Position numbers and translations under genes: made by a program
Shown here: in pieces, positions 1-6,169 of the stretch
Layout: every line of letters starts with the position of its first letter
How positions within the stretch are numbered: position 1 is the first letter of the stretch
The notes under the pieces: model-generated
Seen by the model: only the letters and a program-made list of their open reading frames with translations
Database searches by the model: none
What the model was told of the DNA's origin: nothing
NCBI GenBank assembly: GCA_030595135.1
Contig: JAUVDU010000018.1
Span: forward strand, 1 to 11,729
Direction of reading: 5' to 3'
Length of the DNA stretch: 11,729 nt
From: Deltaproteobacteria bacterium
GTDB taxonomy: Bacteria; Desulfobacterota; Anaeroferrophillalia; Anaeroferrophillales; Tharpellaceae

Positions 1-64
1 AAACTTGATCAAAACTGAGCCCCTGCACTTTTGCTGAAAGGAGTCAGAAACAACAAGGAGCGCC

Positions 65-93
65 TCTATACTCATTGCCCTCGAACTTGTCAA
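65..93 (-). promoter_or_regulatory. Strong sigma70 promoter firing leftward out of the window
   Basis: On the minus strand a perfect -35 TTGACA (88-93) is followed, after a 17-base spacer, by the -10 TATAGA (65-70). The bases after the -10 (GGCGC) form a GC-rich discriminator, a feature known from stringently controlled stable-RNA promoters. It starts just after the mpl stop codon and drives something beyond position 1. The visible leader (1-64) has no recognisable start codon or RNA gene, so the target is unknown. An rRNA or tRNA operon, or a translation gene, is my inference. Confidence 0.55.
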
Positions 94-108
94 CCAAATT
101 TCGCCTTT

Positions 109-1506
109 TCAAGTCCAAACGTTCTGAGCAAGCTGACGAAATAGACCGCCAAAATCTCCGGTACTCATCAAAACCACCAACTCTTTGCGCCCGGCTCGCT
201 CTTTGAGAAGATCATAAAGTTCATCAATATCGGCCACCGCCCGGGCCGATATTGAGCCGCCTCGAATAGCGCTCGCCAGCCGGGCCGTATCCAGAGCTTC
301 ATCTTTATCCATATTTGCCAACCCGTGCACCGGAGCCAACAGAACCTCATCGGCAGCAAAAAAGGCCGCCTCCAGCTCTTTTTGAAAAAGATTACGCCGA
401 CTGGTCGCGGTTCGCGGTTCAAAAACCGCCAGCAGATGGTGTTCGGGATAATGCTCCCGCAGAGCCTCAAGCGTCCGCTTGATCGCCGTCGGATGATGAG
501 CAAAATCACTGAGATAGATGGTTTTCCCTGAATGACCAACCAACTCCTGACGCCTTTTAACACCTTTAAAAGTGCCTAAGCCTTTAGCCACCGCCGCCCG
601 CGAAAAGCCCAACTCTCTGAGCAAAATTGCCACCGCCAGAGCATTTTCACCATTATGACGACCAATCGCTGAAACTTTAATCTGCTCTTGCGCATTACCG
701 GGCTCACTAAAACTGATTTGACCGCCATCAACCAGCGCCCGATAATCAAGCAGACGAAAATCGGCATCCTCTGACCAACCATAAGTCAACACCTTACAGG
801 GCGCTTCCGGCAACAATTTTTTCAGCACCGGACAATCCGCAGCGGCAACCAGCAGCCCGGTAGCCGGCAAAGCCGCAATCAATTTCCGAAACTCTTCGAT
901 AATCTCGTCAATGCCGGAAAAAAGATCGATATGATCCATCTCAATCCCGGTAATAATCAGATGGGTGGCTCGATAGTGATGAAATTTAGCATGCCGATCA
1001 AAAAAGGCACTGTTATATTCATCCCCCTCCAGAACAAAACTTTTCCCCCGACCGAGTCGATAGTTAGTCGAAAAATTATTCAACTCCCCGCCAATCATAA
1101 AGGAGGGCTCCGCTCCGCAACGCTCCAAGGCCCAGGCCAGCATCGAGGCCGTCGAAGTCTTGCCATGGGTACCGGCCACAACCAGACGGTGCTCGGAGGA
1201 TGACAAAAATTCATGCCACAAAGTTTCCGGCAGTGAACGACAACAAAGACCCAGCTCTTCAGCCCGCACCGCCTCGGCATTACTCCGAGCCGCAACATTA
1301 CCGACCACCACCAGAGCAAAGCTCCGATCGAGCCGCGCCCCATCATAACCGGACTCAACCTCAATCCCCCGAGCCGCCAGCAGATCACTCATCGGCGGAT
1401 AAGCCGCCGCATCGGAACCACCCACCTGCCAACCCCGCTCCTGCAGCATACTCGCCAAAGCCGCCATCGCCGTCCCGCAGATTCCAATCAGATGAACTTT
1501 TTTCAT
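109..1506 (-). CDS. mpl: UDP-N-acetylmuramate:L-alanyl-gamma-D-glutamyl-meso-diaminopimelate ligase (Mpl)
   Basis: This cytoplasmic Mur-ligase-family enzyme recycles peptidoglycan: it uses ATP to join recovered murein tripeptide (L-Ala-D-Glu-mDAP) to UDP-MurNAc. The 465 residues match the family's usual length. The N-terminal Rossmann motif GICGTAMA is at residues 8-15, the ATP-binding loop GTHGKTS at 112-118, and GDEYNSAFFD at 161-170. The family signature SDFAHHPTAI lies in the C-terminal half. Together these point to Mpl rather than MurC. The ATG at 1504-1506 is preceded by AGGAG with only about three bases of spacing, which is short. The codon after it begins the canonical KKVHLIGICGTAMA run, so I keep this start. 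No close gene lies upstream. The 41-bp palindrome array sits about 85-190 bases upstream, and the next promoter starts right after the stop. A broken second copy of its 5' end is at 2064-2241. Confidence 0.95.
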   Translation of the reverse strand: MKKVHLIGICGTAMAALASMLQERGWQVGGSDAAAYPPMSDLLAARGIEVESGYDGARLDRSFALVVVGNVAARSNAEAVRAEELGLCCRSLPETLWHEFLSSSEHRLVVAGTHGKTSTASMLAWALERCGAEPSFMIGGELNNFSTNYRLGRGKSFVLEGDEYNSAFFDRHAKFHHYRATHLIITGIEMDHIDLFSGIDEIIEEFRKLIAALPATGLLVAAADCPVLKKLLPEAPCKVLTYGWSEDADFRLLDYRALVDGGQISFSEPGNAQEQIKVSAIGRHNGENALAVAILLRELGFSRAAVAKGLGTFKGVKRRQELVGHSGKTIYLSDFAHHPTAIKRTLEALREHYPEHHLLAVFEPRTATSRRNLFQKELEAAFFAADEVLLAPVHGLANMDKDEALDTARLASAIRGGSISARAVADIDELYDLLKERAGRKELVVLMSTGDFGGLFRQLAQNVWT

Positions 1507-1591
1507 GATCTCCTGTCCACAGCTCTGTACTTTAAAAACTGGTAACTTCTAAATAGTGCGCGACCGACTGTTCCGTTTAAACCTTAAAACA

Positions 1592-1695
1592 GAACTATGG
1601 ATTTCCATAATTCACTTTAGAGTCACCAAACAGAACTATGGCTCCCCATAATTCACTTTACGGACAGCAAAATGAATTATGGTATTTTATAGTTT
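1592..1695. repeat. Three 22-bp near-palindromes at exact 41-bp spacing
   Basis: Three copies start at 1592, 1633 and 1674, each 41 bases apart. Each is GAAYTATGG, a four-base centre, then CCATARTTC or a degenerate version. Copies 1 (1592-1613) and 2 (1633-1654) have one imperfect pair each. Copy 3 (1674-1695) is degenerate on its right arm (TTATAGTTT). Flanking bases are also shared between copies 1 and 2 (CAGAAC before, CACTTTA after), so the whole 41-bp unit is a tandem repeat. A 41-bp period is close to four helical turns, so all sites would face the same side of the DNA, as in an operator array. Copy 3 overlaps the 3' end of the fic remnant. The binding protein is unknown. Candidates are the former fic product's winged helix or a regulator of mpl. 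Confidence 0.7.
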
Positions 1696-2064
1696 ATTTT
1701 CCCCATTCCGTTTCGACACTGACTTGGAATCAACCTGACGCTCCCGGAAAATATTCAAATACCGCCGGAACAGGTAGACTCGGTTCCGTTTAAATCCCGT
1801 TATTTCCTCCAATACTCCTATGCTTTCAAGCCCTGCAACCAATTCACGGGCCGGGTTCCTGTTGATTTTCAGGAGTTCTTCCACAGTGGCGATGGAAATG
1901 GCCGGACTCTTATATAAATGTCGTATGAGTTGCAACGCATTCTCAGCACGCCGCCCCAGCGTAAAGACTGTGGTATCCAGCTCCTGACGTAGCACCAGAA
2001 TCTCCTCGAACGTTTCCTTACCATTTTGGGCAGTATCAATGACCGCTTGCAGGAAGAACCGGCA
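1687..2064 (-). pseudogene. 3' remnant of a Fic-family protein gene (winged-helix C-terminus only)
   Basis: The conceptual product from WCRFFLQAV through the end (about 125 residues) resembles the C-terminal part of Fic-family proteins: a helix of the type W..FFL..VI.TA, a coiled stretch (EEILVLRQELDTTVF), then a winged-helix domain (SIATVEELLKINRNPARELVAGLESIG) and the wing EEITGFKRNRVY. The catalytic Fic core with its HPFxxGNGR motif is absent, so no AMP-transferase activity is possible. The open frame can be extended to an ATG at 2140-2142. Those first 27 codons read through the mpl fragment in the wrong frame, so the ATG is an accident of the fusion. The junction falls at CTCTGGTG, a string also present in mpl at this point, suggesting joining at short homology. 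The stop codon overlaps the third palindrome of the 41-bp array. Confidence 0.7.
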
Positions 2065-2241
2065 CCAGAGCAAAACTCCGATCGAGCCGCCCGGCCTCAT
2101 AACCGGACTTAACCTCAATACCCCGGCCCACCAGCAAATCACTCATCGGCGGATAAGCCACCGCATCAGAACCACTCTCCTGTCAACCCCGCTCTTGCAA
2201 CATACTCGCCAAAAACGCCATCGCCGTCCCGCAAATTCCAA
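2064..2241 (-). pseudogene. Truncated, inactivated second copy of the mpl 5' end
   Basis: This stretch aligns without gaps to 1310-1487 inside intact mpl, at a constant offset of 754 bases. I count 20 mismatches over 178 bases, about 89% identity. It encodes the Rossmann segment GICGTAMAFLASMLQERG, then TGA where mpl has Trp26, and continues in frame (GSDAVAYPPMSDLL...RLDRSFALV). It lacks the start codon and everything beyond about codon 66. Many differences are synonymous third-position changes (ATC/ATT, CTG/TTG, CAG/CAA, AGC/AGT). That pattern suggests descent from a functional mpl of a relative that diverged under selection, rather than simple decay of a recent duplicate. It is fused to the fic remnant on one side and a RhuM-like fragment on the other. 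Confidence 0.85.
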
Positions 2242-2327
2242 ACGGTGTCATAGCGTTCATGGGCTATGCGTTTCATCTTCTCGGCACTGGTTTTACCGAG
2301 GCTCTTCAGTATGGGACAGTCATTGAA
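2242..2327 (-). pseudogene. Short fragment resembling the C-terminus of a RhuM-family protein
   Basis: In one minus frame about 28 codons are open after an in-frame TAA: FNDCPILKSLGK, then TSAEKMKRIAHERYDTV. The pattern FND..IL...GK.S......A..EY resembles what I recall of the C-terminal region of RhuM-like virulence-associated proteins, which are common in accessory regions. The reading frame runs straight into the mpl fragment at about 2241 and has no start codon or ribosome site of its own, so it is a leftover. The match is short and from memory. Treat the family name as tentative. Confidence 0.35.
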
Positions 2328-2592
2328 TTATAACAGGCGGTCAGCGGCAGTTGTCAAGTTTTCCTTGAAAACTTGACAACTGCCTGTAATTCCCTCTCTC
2401 GCAAAATGTTCCAGGTGTGAAAGCTGACATTTTGCTAGAAGGCTGTCCGAGAATGCTCTTTTTCCCCAGCTCTTCGTTATTTTTTTCAAATAATGCTCGG
2501 AATACTACGAATACGATTATTACTCCGTTATCGCCGATCGTCAATTTGTATTTGTCGATATGCCCCCTACACAGAAGGGCAACCCAAATAAT
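2328..2592. other. Non-coding stretch between the gene graveyard and the methyltransferase
   Basis: I see no convincing gene here. Besides the 18-bp hairpin there is a second, looser inverted repeat: GCAAAATGT at 2401-2409 and ACATTTTGC at 2427-2435, with 17 bases between. A 67-codon open frame on the minus strand (2341-2544) runs straight through both inverted repeats and has no family resemblance. I treat it as chance. The stretch may be a scar of insertion-element traffic at the left edge of the restriction-modification operon. Confidence 0.5.
2346..2384. repeat. 18-bp perfect inverted repeat with 3-base loop
   Basis: Arms at 2346-2363 and 2367-2384 are exactly complementary over 18 bases around a CTT loop. 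The core is CAGTTGTCAAGTTTTC. On the minus strand this lies about 210 bases after the last methyltransferase gene, so it could end that transcript. There is no U-tract directly after it, so it is not a classical intrinsic terminator. On the minus strand the right half presents TTGACA, followed 19 bases later by TATAAT (2328-2333 region), which may be a weakly spaced promoter relic of the RhuM/fic remnant. An insertion-sequence end is another possibility. Confidence 0.75.
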
Positions 2593-3462
2593 CTAAGACA
2601 AGGTATGCTCAATATTATTATTTGTCGCTGCTAACCTTTGTTTAGCTATCTTCAAGTAGCCAATATTATTATCAATACCAACAAATCTTCGATTTAGTTT
2701 CTTACATACAACTCCGGTTGTGCCACTACCGCAAAATGGATCAAAAACTAGATCATTAACATTGCTGGACGCAATTATTGCTCTTTTAACAACTTCTTCT
2801 GGTTTTTGAGTCGGGTGTTTTCCAAATTTTTTTTCAGAGTTATCGACTGATGGCATTTTCCAGATATCTCGCCATACAGACTTCATTGGTTTCCCATTTG
2901 AAATAGTTTTGAGCAGATCATAATTAAAAGTATGTTTTGAATATTTTGTTTTTGATGCCCAAATAAGATGCTCAGATGCATGAGTAAAATATTTTTGGGT
3001 TAAATTTGGAGGCGGGTCTTGTTTTTCCCAGACAACATTATTTAATATTTTATATCCTAACTCCTGCAAAGCAAATCCAACTGAAAAAATATTATGAAAT
3101 GTTCCACAAACCCAGATTGAACCATTTTTCTTTAGAATTCGTTTACTTTCTAATAACCATTTTTTATTGAACTCATGAACTGCTTCAATGTTTCGTGATT
3201 TATCCCACTCCCCTTTATCTACACTTACTCTCTTCCCTCTGCCACATGTTATACCTCCAGATGACAAAAAATAGGGTGGATCTGCAAAAATCAAGTCGAC
3301 ACAATTATCTGGTATATTTGTAAAGAAAGAGAATGTATCTAAATTATATAATTTAATTTTACTCGCACCATCGTAGTAAAAAGGTGAAATAGTATTCTCA
3401 GAAATTTTATACTGTTGATTAAAATTAAACATGTTGAAATCATTAGCAACAGAATATCTCAT
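2593..3462 (-). CDS. DpnA-like adenine-N6 DNA methyltransferase (beta-type motif order)
   Basis: This 289-residue enzyme should transfer a methyl group from S-adenosylmethionine to an exocyclic amino group, most likely adenine N6. The catalytic motif DPPY is at residues 61-64, the AdoMet-binding motif DPFCGSGTT at 241-249, and the conserved GKHPTQKP at 214-221. Catalytic before AdoMet motif is the beta-class order. The run after DPPY (FLSSGG, then RVSVDKGEWDK), followed by FTHASEHLIWA, closely resembles DpnA, the second methylase of the DpnII system. DpnA acts on GATC and can use single-stranded DNA. Specificity here is inference. The ATG at 3460-3462 has no clear ribosome site, so it may depend on translation from upstream. 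It is the last gene of the operon, 74 bases after the MT-A70 gene, and is strikingly AT-rich. Confidence 0.88.
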   Translation of the reverse strand: MRYSVANDFNMFNFNQQYKISENTISPFYYDGASKIKLYNLDTFSFFTNIPDNCVDLIFADPPYFLSSGGITCGRGKRVSVDKGEWDKSRNIEAVHEFNKKWLLESKRILKKNGSIWVCGTFHNIFSVGFALQELGYKILNNVVWEKQDPPPNLTQKYFTHASEHLIWASKTKYSKHTFNYDLLKTISNGKPMKSVWRDIWKMPSVDNSEKKFGKHPTQKPEEVVKRAIIASSNVNDLVFDPFCGSGTTGVVCKKLNRRFVGIDNNIGYLKIAKQRLAATNNNIEHTLS

Positions 3463-3536
3463 ACTTTATTGTCACAACCTTCACAAAAAAAACTAACATA
3501 TCGACTTTCTCTTTTTAAGACATTAATTGAAATGAT

Positions 3537-4187
3537 TCACCCCACACTAACTTCCTTAAAAGGCACAACTTTCCCCACTTGAGAATGATTTGAATAGGTT
3601 TCCCAATCAGGATTATATTCTTCTGCTTGGTTCCCCCAAGTTGTCCACCCTTCTCTTGCACCTCTGCCGAAAAGCTCTAAAAACGGCCCCCAACTGCAAG
3701 ATTCTATTAAATCATATTGTTCATCAGGCTTTCTACTATGTTCTCTTTTACGTGATGATATAATGTTTTCCTGACTTCTTCCTGGTTGCAAAGTTCTTAT
3801 ATTTTTCCCACGCACACCAAATAAAATCATTTCAGTAACATTTCTAAAATAAAACCCGACACCTCTTCTGTCAGGGCCACCATCCTTTCTGATTTTATAC
3901 CAGACAAGGTTTGTCTTATATTTAAACCCCCAATGTTCCATCACTTGCATACCTTCTGCCAAAAGTGCATTTGGAACCCACAGATACAGATGTGCCCTTT
4001 CTTCTGCAATAGCCTCAACAGGCAAGTCTTTTATTCCTTGCAACTTCATTGTAGGATAGCGAGACAGTCTTTTATGCTCTGGTGCCATTTTCCCCGTGCG
4101 GTTTTGAAACTGCCACGGTGGATCAGCAAGTATTGTTGAAAACTTTCTATCACCAATAAAGTTCAATAAATCATCTGATGCATTCAT
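3537..4187 (-). CDS. MT-A70-family adenine-N6 DNA methyltransferase
   Basis: The 216-residue product carries the MT-A70 hallmark ADPPW at residues 21-25. It also has the conserved RYPTM (43-47), an HLYLW..N segment (66-73), REHSRKPDEQYDLIE (148-162) and FLELFGR (169-175). Bacterial members, such as the M.MunI type, make N6-methyladenine in DNA as parts of type II restriction systems. I infer it is the cognate protector of the adjacent endonuclease. The start is well supported: the ATG at 4185-4187 follows an AAGGAGAAGG ribosome site, and the upstream endonuclease stop lies only 15 bases away. Length is normal for a minimal catalytic domain with no added recognition domain. Confidence 0.88.
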   Translation of the reverse strand: MNASDDLLNFIGDRKFSTILADPPWQFQNRTGKMAPEHKRLSRYPTMKLQGIKDLPVEAIAEERAHLYLWVPNALLAEGMQVMEHWGFKYKTNLVWYKIRKDGGPDRRGVGFYFRNVTEMILFGVRGKNIRTLQPGRSQENIISSRKREHSRKPDEQYDLIESCSWGPFLELFGRGAREGWTTWGNQAEEYNPDWETYSNHSQVGKVVPFKEVSVG

Positions 4188-4202
4188 TTTCTACCTTCTC
4201 CT

Positions 4203-5027
4203 TTACTCTTCCCAGTCTGTTATGACGCTGGGTTTTATACCAAAAACTAAAACAGGGCAACCACCATGACGGCCAGCATTAAGACGATATAGTAATTTCC
4301 CCATCCATGTCGTACTTGCACCATATTTTTGTTTACAAAATTTAGGGTTGCCTTCCTTGTCGCAATCAATACTACCATCCTTCTTTCTCAACGGAGTGAC
4401 GTCAAAGATCTGATTAAGTTTTTCACTACGAGTTATCAGTACCGCGACACTAATTACACCACACTCGTGAAACATGCGAAAAGCATATAAGTCACGGTCA
4501 TACGTTTGATCTTTACTGTTCCACTCCATATCAAGTGCAACTCGACCCTTAACATAATCAATTTTGTGTCCATCGATATAGTTTTCCAGAATAATAGGTG
4601 GCTTATCAGGCAATTTATGTTTTTTTAGTTTTCCAGTAGACAAAACTTCTTCGCTTTGCTCTGAAACACGTATGATTAAATCACCTTGAATTCGAGTCTC
4701 AAGCCAATTACACGGGCGCAGATACTCAGAAAATTGTTTAGGAATAACTGATTCATTGCCGCCAGGTGAAGCTATGTCCATTATTGTTATCCTAAATTTT
4801 AACAAGGCTTGCTCGATTTCATTCAGTTCATTTGGGAATGAACTCTTCAAAATAGCTGCTGCATGCCTATAGCTATACACGTCATATAATTCCAATACTT
4901 CGGAATTTATATTTTTATTTATTTCTTCTATCCGATCCGCATTATGATTAGGTGTAAGTTCAACACCATCTTTATCATTTTTTGGTTTCATCCTCTTCAA
5001 TGTTCCTTTTGAAAGTTTAATTTTCAT
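4203..5027 (-). CDS. Type II restriction endonuclease, BglII/BstYI-like
   Basis: The 274-residue product resembles the BglII-type endonuclease family, whose members cut at GATC-centred palindromes. The likely catalytic segment is residues 157-168: Asp157, then VALDMEW with Asp166 and Glu168. This spacing equals the Asp84/Glu93/Gln95 arrangement known for BglII. The following WNSKDQTYDRDLYAFRMFHE and ISVAVLITR are typical, as is GRHGGCPVLVFGI near the C-terminus. AGATCT occurs inside the gene itself (4406-4411), so host methylation would be needed if the enzyme cuts that site. Its ATG lies inside the last codons of the nucleotidase gene (11-base overlap) with no good ribosome site, implying translational coupling. 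An internal ATG (codon 13), just after AAAGGA and GAAGAGG, is an alternative start. Exact recognition sequence is unknown. Confidence 0.8.
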   Translation of the reverse strand: MKIKLSKGTLKRMKPKNDKDGVELTPNHNADRIEEINKNINSEVLELYDVYSYRHAAAILKSSFPNELNEIEQALLKFRITIMDIASPGGNESVIPKQFSEYLRPCNWLETRIQGDLIIRVSEQSEEVLSTGKLKKHKLPDKPPIILENYIDGHKIDYVKGRVALDMEWNSKDQTYDRDLYAFRMFHECGVISVAVLITRSEKLNQIFDVTPLRKKDGSIDCDKEGNPKFCKQKYGASTTWMGKLLYRLNAGRHGGCPVLVFGIKPSVITDWEE

Positions 5028-5968
5028 TTAATGGTGACTCTGTTTTATATGGAACTTTTCCTGATGGAACATATTTAGCGGCTGGTTCTAGGTGTGTTTC
5101 TTGATCATCAAAGAAAATATGCGGCTTAAATGACTTAAGTATTTTGGATTTTTCTAAACCTCCCAGAAAAAATATTTCATCGACATAGACGCCCCAATGC
5201 CGCAACGTTTTAATTACTCTCATTTCAGCAGGGCTATTACGAGCCGTAACTATTGATATTCGTATTGGAGAATATTCGACCTTATGCGGAAGCCTTTCTT
5301 GCAAACGAGACAGTTTTTTCAATAATGTAGCATAAGGACCATCACTTAGTGGAGTATCTTGCTCTTGATCTTCAACATCATGAAATTTTTGAAGACCTTC
5401 CGCCTTATATACAATCTCACTTTCATCACTAAATAGGACTGCATCACCATCAAATGCAATCCTAACCTGACCTGATGGAATTTTTTCAGCGTCACTTGGT
5501 GGATCTTTAACAACGGCTACTGCACATGTATCACTATCAATAACTCTCTGTGCATCATTAGTATTTGTTGTCAGAAACAAGTCAACATCATATGCATCCA
5601 AATAATCAACTACGGATTCCCCTCCCGTAAATGCCGACCTAGTTATATCCAATTTTTGTTCTCTAATATTGTAAAACACTCGAATGCCTGTTTCAGGGCT
5701 ATTTCTGGACATAACCACTACTTGAATCAACGGTGTTTCACCCTCACTGAAACTTATTAAGAGACATTAAAGCTTTAACTAATGGGAACCCTGTACCAGG
5801 CTCTAGGAGAACAGCTTCATGTTCTTCTGTGTATTTTCGATATTCATCCATCGCCTTTTCAGGGTTAGTATCGTATTCATCTCTGAACACTGCATCAGCT
5901 TCGCTTAAATCAAATAAAGCGGTGGAGGTAATACCAATCACTAATATATCAGATAAATCTAAAGCCAT
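5017..5968 (-). pseudogene. 5'-nucleotidase (cytosolic NT5C1-like, HAD superfamily), interrupted by a +1 frameshift
   Basis: Two frames together encode one protein of about 316 residues, the family's normal size. The first runs from the ATG at 5966-5968 (good AAAGGA site) to a TGA at 5744-5746 and includes FDLSEADAVF and LEPGTGFPLVKALMSLNKF. The second continues as SEGETPLIQVVVMSRNSPETG and carries ITRSAFTGG, the HAD nucleophile motif AFDGDAVLFSDESE, SIVTARNSPAEMR and PHIFFDDQ. Skipping one base (C at 5749) after the TTT codon joins them. The break could be a pseudogene mutation, a sequencing error, or a +1 slip from UUU to UUC. A small inverted repeat overlaps it. Everything outside this one base looks intact. 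Family members dephosphorylate nucleoside monophosphates in the cytoplasm. The stop overlaps the endonuclease start. Apart from this, a separate C-terminal protein could start at TTG 5728-5730. Confidence 0.85.
5735..5753 (-). repeat. Inverted repeat overlapping the nucleotidase frameshift point
   Basis: Arms GTTTCA (5735-5740) and TGAAAC (5748-5753) flank a seven-base loop. The 6-bp stem includes the very bases where the frame must shift (TTT C, 5749-5752). Such a small stem could be chance. Its position is the reason to record it: it could promote slippage during replication or translation. Confidence 0.4.
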
Positions 5969-6013
5969 ATTTTATCCTTTCAGCATATCGATTAGGCAAA
6001 ACCAGAACGATAG

Positions 6014-6025
6014 GATCAATTGATC
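6014..6025. promoter_or_regulatory. 12-bp perfect palindrome with two GATC sites upstream of the nucleotidase-endonuclease operon
   Basis: GATCAATTGATC is perfectly palindromic and lies about 46 bases before the operon's first start codon. It holds two GATC tetramers and a central CAATTG. GATC is the target of DpnA-type methylases and the core of BglII/BstYI sites, and CAATTG is that of the MT-A70 relative M.MunI. Methylation-sensitive control of the operon is therefore conceivable. It is not itself an RGATCY site. Function is inferred. Confidence 0.35.
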
Positions 6026-6134
6026 TACGCCACCATTATTCTCAAGTTTTTAAATCCCATTCAAACTTCATTTTTTTCGTAAATTTATACCCAACTACTA
6101 TCATCAAAAACACATCCCTCCCAATTTCTTAAAA

Positions 6135-6163
6135 TCATTACCAGTCAGTACTAACCCTGTCAA
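6135..6163 (-). promoter_or_regulatory. Candidate operon promoter with an embedded operator-like palindrome
   Basis: On the minus strand a perfect TTGACA (6158-6163) is followed after 17 bases by TAATGA (6135-6140), a poor -10. Between them lies GTCAGTACTAAC (6144-6155), a 12-bp palindrome with a single mispair. A repressor bound there would block polymerase. It begins six bases after the WYL regulator's stop codon and about 170 bases before the operon start. A second weak pair, TTGAAT (6059-6064) with AATAAT (6035-6040) at 18-base spacing, lies closer to the gene. Otherwise this 200-base gap (5969-6169) is AT-rich and without an evident gene. Confidence 0.35.
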
Positions 6164-6169
6164 TCATTT

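Noticed and set aside
1592..1695. Regular short repeats that might be a small CRISPR array
   Set aside because: The period is only 41 bases, the repeat is a palindrome with a four-base centre, the intervening bases are also partly shared, and no cas gene is present. An operator or tandem repeat fits better.
1570..1794. 12-bp direct repeat GTTCCGTTTAAA at 1570-1581 and 1783-1794
   Set aside because: It is too short to interpret and the flanks do not extend the match. It is probably chance or a minor scar.
1687..2142. A complete 151-residue gene starting at ATG 2140-2142
   Set aside because: The first 27 codons read the mpl fragment out of frame, and only the later part resembles a Fic C-terminus. 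It is a fusion artefact.
2341..2544. A 67-codon minus-strand open frame
   Set aside because: It reads through two inverted repeats, has no family resemblance, and no convincing ribosome site was seen.
4406..4411. AGATCT inside the endonuclease gene as a special control site
   Set aside because: RGATCY sites are also scattered through priA, mutS2 and other genes, so a single site is unremarkable.
5017..5730. A stand-alone 237-residue nucleotidase-like gene starting at TTG
   Set aside because: The frame continues upstream into family-like residues (SEGETP) and the missing N-terminus is encoded just before it in another frame. A frameshifted single gene explains both parts better.
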